From Cryptomeria japonica (taxonomy: Eukaryota; Streptophyta; Pinopsida; Cupressales; Cupressaceae): a DNA stretch of 64,000 nt. Below, piece by piece: positions 22,501 through 32,748 of this stretch (position 1 is the stretch's first letter; each line of letters begins with the position of its first letter). Below the pieces are notes generated by a model. The model saw only the letters and a program-made list of their open reading frames with translations, searched no databases and had not been told where the DNA came from. The stretch lies in the NCBI RefSeq assembly GCF_030272615.1, contig NC_081410.1:140222849-140286848 (forward strand). The letters run 5' to 3'. Position numbers and translations under genes: made by a program.

Positions 22501-22937
22501 TTAGAGCTCAGGCAGCTGCTTCTCAAACTTTGCAATCCCCAAAAACACCTTCAGATAGTATTATTCCATTTTCTCCTCAGCCGACGATTGAGCCGAAATC
22601 TCCTGAACATAAGATGCATGATGGTCTTGATCCTATGCGAGTTAAAGATCCTATTTTTATAAATCTTGATGATGATATAGATAAAAATGTTACTCCTGTT
22701 CATTCTGATAGTGAGTATGAATATGTTGATGTTGATAACCATCTATCTAACAAATTTTCTAAAGCACTTATCCTAGCTCCTAGACAAGAACACCGTGGCT
22801 TGGGGTATGAACATAGCCCTTGTTTGGATCTTGTGATAGCTCCATCTACTGTGTTGGATGTTCCTCCTCTAGCGTGTTTCCTACCTTTCCAAAATATTGA
22901 TCAGCAAGATCGGGGGGTAGATGACGTGCTAGACTAG
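19513..22937 (+). pseudogene. gag: gag with protease-like tail (broken)
   Basis: The frame starts at Met 19513, shifts by one base near 19735-19745, then runs in one frame to 22937. The gag core is at 20469-20894 (LYNGKGDPLTHVKTF ... DLMHCKQG). A CX2HX4HX4C knuckle (CQFHRHPGHDTQKC) is near 21247-21288. A protease-like fold at about 21590-21870 has IDPSCMVNI where D-S/T-G is expected, so proteolysis is doubtful. A Pro/Ser/Arg-rich tail follows. In-frame stops are TGA 20433, TAG 20892, TGA 22461 and TGA near 22488; all fit C-to-T change of CAG or CGA codons. Translated product would be about 1140 residues. It is Tat/Athila-like in style but too diverged from the first element to be its derivative. 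Confidence 0.85.
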
Positions 22938-23677
22938 TTCATTAGCATAGCAGACTCTCTCCTCCTCTCTTTTGTTACTTCTTCTATGTGTTATTCTCAT
23001 TCTTCTATTTGTTGTCCTTAGTGTTGTCTACTTGAGGACGATGCAAACCATTGAGATCTCTTTTGGTTTGTCTCATGTTGACTCAATAGACACATGTGTT
23101 CCCTTCTTCTAGGTGACATTCCTTGATTGGGGAATGAAGAACAATTATGCATACATACATATGATATACATGAATTATCATATAGCATACTGACCCCGAG
23201 GAAAGCAAAGTCACCTTGTGCTTTGTGTTTTGTGTCTATTATCCTTGGGCTTATCTCACACTTGGGGGCTAAATCCTTGTGATAACATGCTCCTTTCTCA
23301 TTTCTTATATGTATCACTACCTTAAAGAAATCACCCCCGGTGAGGTGTGTGCGATCGCTTTAACGTAGGGGGGCATACATCCTGTTCATATCTTTTCAAG
23401 ATACTTGAAAATTTCTTGACAAATTTAGCTTTGCCTTGAAAATTTTTGATATCTTTCTTGCATGACTCATAGTGAGGGAACCTTACTACTGACAGTCATG
23501 GTTCTCCCTTGTGATCTTCCCTTTTACTTTGTCAATCGAAGTCCTAAGATCCTTAGTCCACTGGGGGCTTGGTGTATCTTGCCTCCTTGACGTGGTGAAA
23601 GTTTTTCAATGTTGTTTCCTTGTACTTTACCGGAAGTATGGGCGTACGCTTATACTCCTGCTAAAGTGGGGGCTAAA
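22938..23677 (+). other. Region downstream of gag in gag-only element
   Basis: No coding frame with a recognisable domain; no trace of RT or integrase. Short G-runs (TTGGGGGCTAAAT near 23261, TGGGGGCTTGG near 23562) resemble the true polypurine tract at 23663-23677. Confidence 0.6.
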
Positions 23678-24948
23678 TGTAGCGTCTTAAAATTGTGACA
23701 CTTGCAATTTCGACTACATTTGGGTCTTCACGATGGCGATGCAAGACGGAACCTGAATGGAGACCCCGAAACTTGTTCATGACATCAAAAACTGCATTTT
23801 TCAGCACCCTGGCCTTATCCTCCTTGCACCCTGCTGTCCTGGGAGGTGGGACCATGGCGCCCAGTGCCCTGGTCCTTCAGGACTAGGGCGCCCAGTGCCC
23901 TGGTCCCCCAGGACCATTGCGCCCAGTGCCCTGGTCCTTGGCCCTATTTTGGGCCCGATCTCTTATGGGGCTTCGGGTCTTTAAGTTTGCAAATTGGAAA
24001 ATAATGTTTCTTGGTCGGCCCAAGGTCAGAAAAATCAGTCTATCAACCCTAATTGACAAGTATATAAACCACATTTCCTCTCCCATTTGAGGAGGTCGAA
24101 AAAAGGGAATAAGCAAGAACAAAAGACGCGAAAGAGATATTCAAACATTCAAGCATTCAAGCATTCAAGCATTCCTTCAAGCAATTGAGCATTCTAAGTC
24201 TCCATTCAAGGCTAAGTGTTGCATTCAAGACAAGGATTCAACCATTGAAGAGGAGATCACATACAACATACAACATACTACATACATTACACCTTCGCAT
24301 GTAAGAATACAAACATTCTTACAACAAGGTATCAGTACTTGTTTACATTACAAACATTTACATTTATAGCATTCTCATTTCTCGGTTAATTCCAAAACTG
24401 GGGTTTGACCTAAAGGCAAACCCCTCATCCCTAACCCCCCAATCATCCTCTCTTTTCTGTGTGTAGGTTGCAGGTACGCAGCTGTAATTGAAGATCTGGA
24501 ATCCTTGTGCAGAGATGAACAGATCCCCCTTTGTTTCATGGATTTTTCGGAGGACCGTGTGCATGCCGGGCACCATCGTCCCGTCAACTTTCGCTCAAAT
24601 TTGTAGAACAGCACCGTCTCGACATTTTACTGCTAATTCCAGGTCCGTAGCTTCATCCCATATCCCTATCTCTGTTTATAAGCGAATCTTTCCTACTTTA
24701 CATGCATTCCTAGTTCAATCTTTCTATCTATATTCTTTACAAAAGAGGGTATCCTTGATGTCTTAACCCTTGAAACTCATTTAGAATCCAATCTTGCATT
24801 GCGTGGGATTGGATCTTGTGGGTTTCAACCCCTCTTTTGAATGTAAAGTCTCTCCTAAGTGAAAACCATCAACCCTAGTAACTCTCCCTTCTCTCTCCTT
24901 GGAGTTGGGGAGGGGAGAACAACTAGGGTTTGATTTTTCCGCTTTACA
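23678..24948 (+). repeat. 3' LTR of gag-only element
   Basis: 1271 bp, same ends as the 5' LTR. It is 31 bp longer, because the GC-rich unit near 23850-23945 has one more copy. The TATA box is at 24061-24068. Confidence 0.93.
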
Positions 24949-25276
24949 ATTGTAAATGGAAATCATGTTAATGCAATGTAAGGGATTAATCTTGGTATGT
25001 GTATGGTGATGTTTATAGTCAGAGGTTGGTTAATGGTAATAGGAACATTTGGACTTGGTGTATAAAATTAATCTAAGTGAAAAAGGAAATAGTGGTGCAT
25101 TGAAATATAGAATCTCATAATAAATGAAAGATTAAGAAGGTTGCATATCATGAGTGTTAGGTATTGCTATGTTACACCTATGCGCGTATAAGGATTAAGA
25201 TTATGAGGTATTGAACTAGAAGAAAGTAAATGCTTATTTCTTATGTAGGTAGATTATGTAATGACATTAAGATACC
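24949..25276 (+). repeat. LARD 5' LTR, segment 2
   Basis: Matches 36739-36962 and continues with 46832-46935. It carries, uninterrupted, the site (GCTATGTTACACC, near 25149) where the chromovirus sits in the 3' LTR. It ends with target copy ATACC. Confidence 0.9.
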
Positions 25277-25440
25277 TGTTGTGACCATTTCACACATCAC
25301 CCCATTGCAAATGGGGACCCCTACTTTTTTTGCTTTTTAGGGTTTGTTTTCTAGGTCTTTTAGGGTTTTGTCCATTAGCCTTTGCATTTTGAGTGTCGCC
25401 AAGGGGATCACATGGATAGCAAGTCTGGCTTAAGTGATGT

Positions 25441-25570
25441 CCTGATCCTAAAATTTGGCTAAGTCTAAAAGTCCTGATCCTGAAAATTGGCTAAGTCTGA
25501 AAGTCCTGATCCTGAAAATTGGCTAAGTTTGGAATGTCCTGATCCTGAAATTTGATTAAGTCTGGAAAAC
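25441..25570 (+). repeat. 32-bp tandem repeat in solo LTR
   Basis: CCTGATCCTGAAAATTGGCT or a close variant starts at 25441, 25473, 25505 and 25538. Spacing is 32, 32 and 33 bp. Confidence 0.85.
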
Positions 25571-25774
25571 TGAAAAACCTCAAAAAACTAGATTTTGCAA
25601 TATAACTCCTGGAGGTCTGAAACCACTCTCAAACATCCTGAAAGTATATATGGAATATAACTTAAAGTATAAGCCTGAAAGTATAAGAAAGAAGAAAGAT
25701 AGAAGGAAATGTCACTTATATTTAGATGTTATATTCCATAAAAATTATCCTGATAGAGAGTTCAAGAAGTCAAA

Positions 25775-26880
25775 TTTCGCTCCTGACCCTTACAGAGGGT
25801 CCAAAGCGGATTTCGCTCCTGACCCTCTCAGGAGGTCCAAAGCAAATCTCGCCCCTGACCCTTCCAGAGGGTCCAGGGCGAAAATCAACCTAGGACTCAT
25901 TCCTGGCCTTATTCGACCAAATTTTGATTTTCAAAGCATTTTGTTTGGACTTTGGAATTGATTGAACACCTTGAAGAAAATGATGAATTTTGGCCAAGAT
26001 TAGGAATTTCGCTCCTGACCCTTGCTGAGGGTCTAGAGCAAAATTCATTGTAGACATCATATGCCAACTCGCTTGAATTTGAAACCTTGTTCCTGGCCTT
26101 GAAAATGATCTTACCTTGCCCTGTGAGGTGGTTTGAAACTAAAAGATTGAGCAATTCAGCCTAGATTGTAAATTTCGCTCCTCACCCTTGCTGAAGGTCT
26201 AGGGCGAAAATGTTGTTCAAGTTTATTTCTCGCTAATTTTGGCTAACTTGTTTTGTGTAGGGTTTCCCGGAGAGAAGATTGGACGTTACTGGATGCATTT
26301 GAAAGTTTGAAAAATGGTGAATTTTGGGCAACAAAGAGAAAATCGCTCCTGACCCTCTTTGAAGGCCCAAGGCAAAAAACCTAATATCCAACCTTTTTCT
26401 CCAAAATTGAGCAAAGCTAAGCTTAGGCACAAGTTAGAAACGATGTTTGAAATGACTTGAAGTGAAATTGAGATGCTGAGAGTGCAAATTTTGATGACAA
26501 TAGGGAAAATTGCTCCTGACCCTCTCCAAGGGTCCAGGGCAAAATTTCCAAGAGTTCTCACTTCCCTTGTATTTCAAGATGGTATTTTTGTTTCCAAGAC
26601 TCAAAAGGAAGTGAAGAATGATATTCTATGCCTTGAGGGTAATTTGAAGTTGAAGTGATCAAGAATTTGTGCAAAAAGACTCAAAATCGCTCTTGACCCT
26701 CACTGAAGGCCCAGGGCAAAATTTGCAAAACCAACAACTTCCCTTCAAGATTGCGCTAAGGTGGAGAGGTCCTCCAAAATGTGATGAACAAGGATTTACC
26801 TCCAAAACTTGATGATCCTAACCTAAATTGCAAAAATCGCTCCTGACCCTCACCAAGGCTCTAGGGCGAAATTGGTGATA
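25775..26880. repeat. Nine hairpin repeats, TTTCGCTCCTGACCC type
   Basis: Each copy reads (T)TCGCTCCTGACCC, a 6-8 base loop, then a near reverse complement GGGTC-AGGGCGAA. The TCCTGACC words start at 25781, 25817, 25853, 26023, 26179, 26347, 26514, 26691 and 26841. The first three are exactly 36 bp apart; the rest are 150-177 bp apart, mean about 165. Changes in one arm are often not compensated in the other. Confidence 0.88.
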
Positions 26881-29178
26881 TCCTTCATTTTTACATTGTT
26901 TGAACATTGATATTCTTAAAATTCACCAAATTTGCTCACTTCGAAGCCTTTGGAAGATTAAATCAAATTCACATTAAATTAAAGGCATTTCAATTTAATA
27001 AATTAATTTTGTACCTTGAAATAATCAAAATAAACATCTTAGAGGTATTAAAATTAATTTAAATAATTAAAAGATTAAAGGTTGAGCACACAAGGCATTA
27101 TTTTGTCTTTATTTATCAAGTCGGCCTTCTTCTTGGTGGTTTTTAATTTTATTTTAAGGCTTAACTGCTAGGTCGACCTCAACAAGAATCAAGGTAAGTG
27201 CTCTATATAATGGGAGAAGTTCTTTAGCAAATTCAAATCATTCTTGCATTGTCTCTCATGCGAACTTGAAGAGCATATTTTGAGAAGCGAAATCCAGAAG
27301 ATTGAAGGTGAAATTAAGCAAGTTTGAAGGTGAATTTCCAAATTTTGGAGAAGCTAGTGGAAGGTGAAGCTCTTTTGAAGGCTAAAGGAGGTGAACTTCA
27401 TCCAAGGGAGGACTATAAATCTTGCCCAACAAAATCCGGTCTTCCTCCTTCATTTTTCAAGGTTTTGTAGTTAAGTACTCAAGGGAAGGTATGAAGAATT
27501 ACTTTTTTGAAGATCTCATTCAAGACTTATTGTGATCCCATTGCAATTTTGTAAAATCTAAGTCTTGAAAATCCAATTTCCATTCATGATTAATTTGAAA
27601 ATGTATAATTCTTATTTATCATGACTTTTTTCAAATTAATATCTTAACTTTTACCTTTGAAAGGTCTTAAATTTCATGCTTTGAGGTTTGATGCTCAAAA
27701 GACTAACTTCAATATTTTGTGTAGGCATCAAATGGAGATCCTAGAGTTGGAAGATCAAGCAAGGATAAGGGCGACCTCCTCTAGTCTAGCATCGACAAGG
27801 ATGACCTTCTTCAATCAAGCATCATTAGGAATAACTTCTTCCAATCCAGCATTCCAAGGCGAGGTACATCATCATCTTGCACATCAAAGACAAAATAAGT
27901 CAGAGCAAGGTTTTGTTGAAGAAGCAGATAGTTTTAGAAGAGTTAATTAAAGCTAGCTTCTCAACATCATCGAATTGGATATCAACCAAGTGTCAGATGA
28001 GGTGGCATCCCAGTCATCACTCCTCTCCTCCAGTCAGGTTGGTCCACCTCAGCATGTCCAAATTCAATGTACCTAACTCATGGAAGGTGGCACAAACTTC
28101 AATGTACCTACCCCAGCTATCCATTGGTCAAATTTTTCAGAGAAGACATGTGTCCAATTAATACAATTTTATCATTGGTCAAGCATTAAATGTTATGTAA
28201 TGGTTGTAACAAACCCTAATTAGGGTTTTCATTGTTGAATCTTGGCCATTGATCTCAACTTCATCTGAGCCATCGAATTGTATTAAGGGAACTATATAAG
28301 CCCCGACTCTTCATTTGTAAAGGCTAATATATAAGAATAGAAAGGAGTTAGCAAATAGAGAGTAGTTAGAAGGTGATTAGCTAGTTGATAGAATAGCAAT
28401 TAGAGTAGAGTAGAGGGAGAAGACAAAGATTGTTGCCAAGATGTTGTTGTAAAAGACTTGTAAAACTTCATTGAAGAAATGGTGAAATTTATGGGTCGAT
28501 TCGACAATTTGCATGGTCTCTATACTTCTCATATTTGATTTCATGTTATTAGATGAGTGGAAGAAATGTGTTTGATTGATGGTGAAATTCGTATATCCAT
28601 ACTACTAGCAGTTTGTTGATTGCAGACTTTCCTTGCGTAGTCAACTGGAATCATTCAGCTTAAGCTTAGCTTCAATTGTCGCTTCTTCATTGATATGCAT
28701 TAGCCTGATGGTGTCTATGCCTGTAGTGATGATTTGAACATCATAAAGCTTTCCTTCGAAGATCGCACTAACCTTGTGGATATGGTCCTGGGATGTCAAA
28801 ACAAGACTTAGTTAGAATTTCATCAAAGATCATTCATTGCTCCTACATTCTTAGTATCAGAATTAGATCCTTTCCTCGCCCTCGTCCTTTTTTCCTTTTT
28901 TTTCAAATCTAAGCTAGTAAAATCCTGTGTTCCAGCAATATTCAAAGCAAATCAGACATTCAGTCATCAAGTGTAAGTCCCCTTGTGATTCCAGCAAATC
29001 ACATCATACCACAGAGAGCTTATCCACACATAGAGATCCTACATACAAGAACCTTGAAGTTTCTCCAATTGATCCTTTTCGTGATATCTTCAGCATTCGG
29101 AAACTTTACTTAAGAGAGGATAAGGTACCTTTAGGTATTTTATTCTGTGTTCGCATGTGCATAAAAAACACGTCAACA
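26881..29178 (+). other. Right part of solo LTR
   Basis: Non-coding. AT-rich near 26950-27080, then a TATA-like box near 27203. Tandem AAGGTGAA words lie near 27300-27400, and a second TATA box is at 28292-28299. Short reading frames here (27657-28161) show no recognisable domain. Confidence 0.5.
28292..28299 (+). promoter_or_regulatory. TATA box in solo LTR
   Basis: CTATATAAGCCCC is a good plant TATA match, about 880 bp before the end of the LTR. Confidence 0.45.
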
Positions 29179-29183
29179 ATACC

Positions 29184-29394
29184 CTAGGGAGTAGTAGAAA
29201 TGATTTATTGTATTCCACTTGCATAATTGTTTGAATAGCTTGAGTGAATTATTCTATGTTAATAACACTTAATTGTTGTTGTGTGCTCACTGCATTGCTT
29301 AATTGATGTTATGTGTTGTATTGTTTAAAAAAATAAATTAAAATTAGCATGTTTTTAGCTATATTTCTCTGGGGTATTTTTGGTGGGCATTACA
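29184..29394 (+). repeat. LARD 5' LTR, segment 3 (end)
   Basis: Matches 46936-47146 and ends GCATTACA. The last bases carry the CTCTGGGGTATTTTTGG motif shared with the 3' LTR end. Confidence 0.92.
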
Positions 29395-29396
29395 TT

Positions 29397-29408
29397 TGGT
29401 ATCAGAGC
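29397..29408 (+). other. LARD primer binding site (tRNA-iMet type)
   Basis: TGGTATCAGAGC, the complement of the 3' end of plant initiator Met tRNA, lies 2 bp after the LTR end. This fixes element orientation as +. Confidence 0.9.
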
Positions 29409-32297
29409 CCAAGTTGCAACACTAGGATCTCTGATTAAGGATATTGCTATTAGTCTTGTGAATGTGCCTTGATGTTCGTTGAATTAAGTTACTCTTTGAG
29501 ATTTATTTTAGAAGAAGTGTTATTGGAATTTTTGGAATCTTAGATATCCATGCCTTGTGTTTCTCTCTAATTCCTTTTAGGAATCATAACTTCAAGTAAA
29601 GTGTGTATTTATTCCATATGCATGTCTTCAGAATAAGAGAAGTGTCTATATGTTCTTACTTGCTCTGTAAATTTCTAGTGCTTACTTGGATGATTAGGGT
29701 TGTTTTCCTTATACATAATTAATTTTGTTATAGATTGAGAAAAGAATGTGTATATCCTCTTAACTAATGCGATGATCATAAAATTAGTCTGTTGTGTTGA
29801 TCTTCCTATGACTAGAAGGATGAAGTGTTTGCATTATACATTTAGGAAGAATTTAGTATAGATCATGATGTGAAAATCAAAGGAATTGTATGTGGTTCTT
29901 AATAGAAGTAGTTGGAATGCCTTTTTCCTTATTTTAATCTCTTATGTGAAATGTAAGGAAGTTAGTTGGTAATGTAATGATTATCCCATAGAACTATTGG
30001 TTGTTTTGGTATATGTGTGATTTTGTATGTAATAAAAGATTGTTTGAGGAAATCATAGCTATCAAAGGATTTGGGATTGCTAGTTGCACGTGTATTGGTA
30101 GGAGATCTTATGGAAGTTGAAATTGCATACCTTTAAAAGTGGTAGCTGCATTTGGCATGACTAGGAAATTCAAACCGAGTTTGCATAAATTTGCGTGTAT
30201 TGATTTGTGTGGCAATATCCCTTCCTTCATCTTCTCCCTTTGGGGTAAAAGATTCAAATACTTGGGGGTTATTGATATTAAGTAGAAGGATTGGATAATG
30301 ATTTATGAATATGACTCGTATACGTTAAGGGGAAGATTAGATGAAGTTAATTTGCATTGGAGACTGAAATTTAGGTATTGCATTCATAATCCTTGTTCTT
30401 TAAAGGGAAGAATTGATTAAATAGAATATCCCATCATTTAAATAGGAAATGCATTGCAAAACTAAAGGGAGATAAATATGTGTATTGAAGCAAGGATTGA
30501 TACATTGCATATGTAGAAATCGAAATGATACCATTGTGTCTTTATTTGGTTTGTTAAGATAAAAGTTTTAGCTTTGTGTAGGAATTGTGTGGCATTGAAT
30601 AAATATTTCTCTTAACTAGATGCATAAATTAAGAAAGGTTACTATATCATTGCCTTATTTGAATTTTAAGAAGTGCTTCCTTAGCGAATTCTAATTAGAT
30701 AAAATAATAATTAGTTATATGAAATTGTGTTGGGATTATAAATGCCAATTTTTCTTGAAATGTTGAAAATACATAGTCTATGAATGATAGTAATCAAGTA
30801 ATAATAGGAAGTGATTTTAAATAGAATGATGTGTGTGTTCTTGTAATTTAAGTGGTATTAGATGAAAAGAAAACTAAGTACTGGAAGTGGGACTGAGATA
30901 TTCTTAACTTAGATAACTAGAAGTATGTCAGAAGATTATTAATGGTAAGAGTAGAAATTGATATTAAACTTTTGATTTTGTAATGAGACATATTTTGCTT
31001 GTTTAAATATATGATTGACTAAATTGCTTAAAGACCTTATGAAGGAATTTCTAATCTTCTATAGGTTATTAGTTGTGCATTAATGAAAATAATGAGTGTT
31101 GTAGTTTACTATCAAGTGAGTAATTGAATCTCTGACCTTTGTTTCTATTATAACTTGGTGAGTATGATCATGGTAGAGATAAGATATCTTGATCATTAGT
31201 CATGGTATGAGTATATTCCTTGTGCATGTGTGAGTTCATAGTTCTTTATTTCTTCCTACCTATGTCAACTTTCATAAAGGATAATTGCCTATATTTTTGA
31301 AAATTTGAAATGCTTTAAAAAATAATGAAAGTAATACGAACATATGGATAAAATAGAAGTCTTAAATATGGTGTGCACTCTCTAACACATTCAAGGCATT
31401 TCACCCTTGGATGTTGTGTAGCGATTACTCCCTTTAGTGTGACTAATGTTGGTCACCTCGTGATGTGAGTTGGATGAATCGTTTATTTTTCCTTGAGTTA
31501 ATTTATGATTTATGTGATGTGCCATTAGGGTTAATGTGTATTTTTGAGATTTCTTTACTTTTGGATGACCATTGAGTTCTTCTTTCTTTTATTTTTCCCT
31601 TGTGGTGGCACTTGTCACACTTAAATTTCTTGATTTATTTTGCCGGCAACTTTTCTTCTCTTTTAATTTAATGAATTGATTTGAGGATATTTCCTTTGAC
31701 CTCCTCTTTTGTTGTCTATGGTGGTCATTTTGAGTATCGATGTATTGTGGGCCCAAATATTGAGCAAGTGTTGTCTCTATCATGTTCATTTTGAACCTCT
31801 GATAGTGTGTGTGAGGGAGGTCATCACGGAAAAGTGCACTAGACTAAGAAAACAATTAGATAATGTTTTTATTAGCTGAGTAAATGAAAAGTGTTAATAA
31901 GATGAAGTTTATTGGTAACTTTCTAAATTTTATAGTAGATAGAAGTGCCTTGGAATTGTGAAGTCTGAAATTTATGGAATAGTTAAATAAAAGAAATTGC
32001 TGATTTCTTCCATTCAAAATCTTTGTGTACACATAATGGATTAAGAATGCCCTTTGAATGATTTGATTGGATAAGGATTGCAGCTAATGTTTGTATAAAG
32101 TATAGTGCAAAGTAAGCATGGTGGAAATTAGGATATTTGAATGCCATGAAATTTGTTGCTTAAAATAAATAGGTTATATATACTTGATTATCATGTTATA
32201 TATAGCTTATTTTTGAGAAATTTTCCCTCATTTAGGCTTATGACGTGATTTGTTCAATAATATAATAAGTGCATATGTGTAAGATATTGTGTAAATG

Positions 32298-32299
<2 letters not shown>

Positions 32300-32361
<62 letters not shown>
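32300..32361 (+). repeat. (TC)n microsatellite, about 31 units
   Basis: An uninterrupted dinucleotide run of about 62 bp. The purity suggests recent expansion or replacement relative to the decayed surroundings. Confidence 0.95.
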
Positions 32362-32364
<3 letters not shown>

Positions 32365-32748
32365 ATGCAACTAGATGTTGAAGGAGTGTTACTATGAATA
32401 TTGATATGAAATATAGTGATTTCTTCTTATTGATGCTTAACTCAGTGACTAAAGTTACAATTTTGTATTTGCAAGCGTGGTTAAAATGAAGTTCCCTTGT
32501 AAATATTTTAACAATTTAGTGTACATATCGTAATTAATAGCAATTGGTGCTTCATTTACCTCTTGTGTAACATGTTTATTTTGAATAATTGGAGTATAAG
32601 GAGGAAATTTAGTTTTCATTATCTTTCTTGGAGTTAGAAAATATTATAATATGTTTATATTAAAAGAAAGTTTTTGATTTATTTTTGCTAGTTGTCACCC
32701 TAAATCTTATGACTTCTAGGAGTAAGTCGAGTCTAAGGAGGGGAGGAT

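Larger units (their letters stand above)
17089..24948 (+). mobile_element. Gag-only (TR-GAG type) LTR retrotransposon
   Basis: Flanked by target duplication ATTGT (17084-17088 and 24949-24953); the uninterrupted site is at 36739-36743. LTRs of 1240 and 1271 bp both start TGTAGCGTC and end GCTTTACA. A candidate primer site TGGTGAACCTGAC is at 18332 (tRNA not assigned), and the polypurine tract AAAGTGGGGGCTAAA is at 23663-23677. The core carries a gag with a protease-like tail but no RT, RNase H or integrase, so mobilisation would need another element. Confidence 0.92.
25277..29178 (+). mobile_element. Solo LTR of unidentified retrotransposon (3.9 kb)
   Basis: The insert starts TGTTGTGACC and ends CGTCAACA, with target duplication ATACC (25272-25276 and 29179-29183). 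The empty site is at 46931-46935. No internal direct repeat of the ends, no primer site and no coding domain are visible, so a solo LTR is the simplest reading; an unusual non-coding element cannot be excluded. It holds a small hairpin CCCCATT-GCA-AATGGGG near 25300, a 32-bp tandem repeat, nine hairpin repeats, and two TATA-like boxes (CTATATAA near 27203, CTATATAAG at 28292). Strand is inferred from these boxes. Confidence 0.75.
29395..32748 (+). other. LARD internal domain, non-coding
   Basis: 3354 bp with no open frame of note on either strand (longest about 66 codons). It is AT-rich, with a (TC)n tract at 32300-32361 and the polypurine tract AAGGAGGGGAGGA at 32736-32748 right before the 3' LTR. 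LARDs are known to carry a conserved, structured but non-coding core. I see no trace of gag or pol. Confidence 0.8.

Noticed and set aside
27657-28161. Frames in the solo LTR
   Set aside because: About 95 codons each, overlapping in different frames, no similarity recognised.
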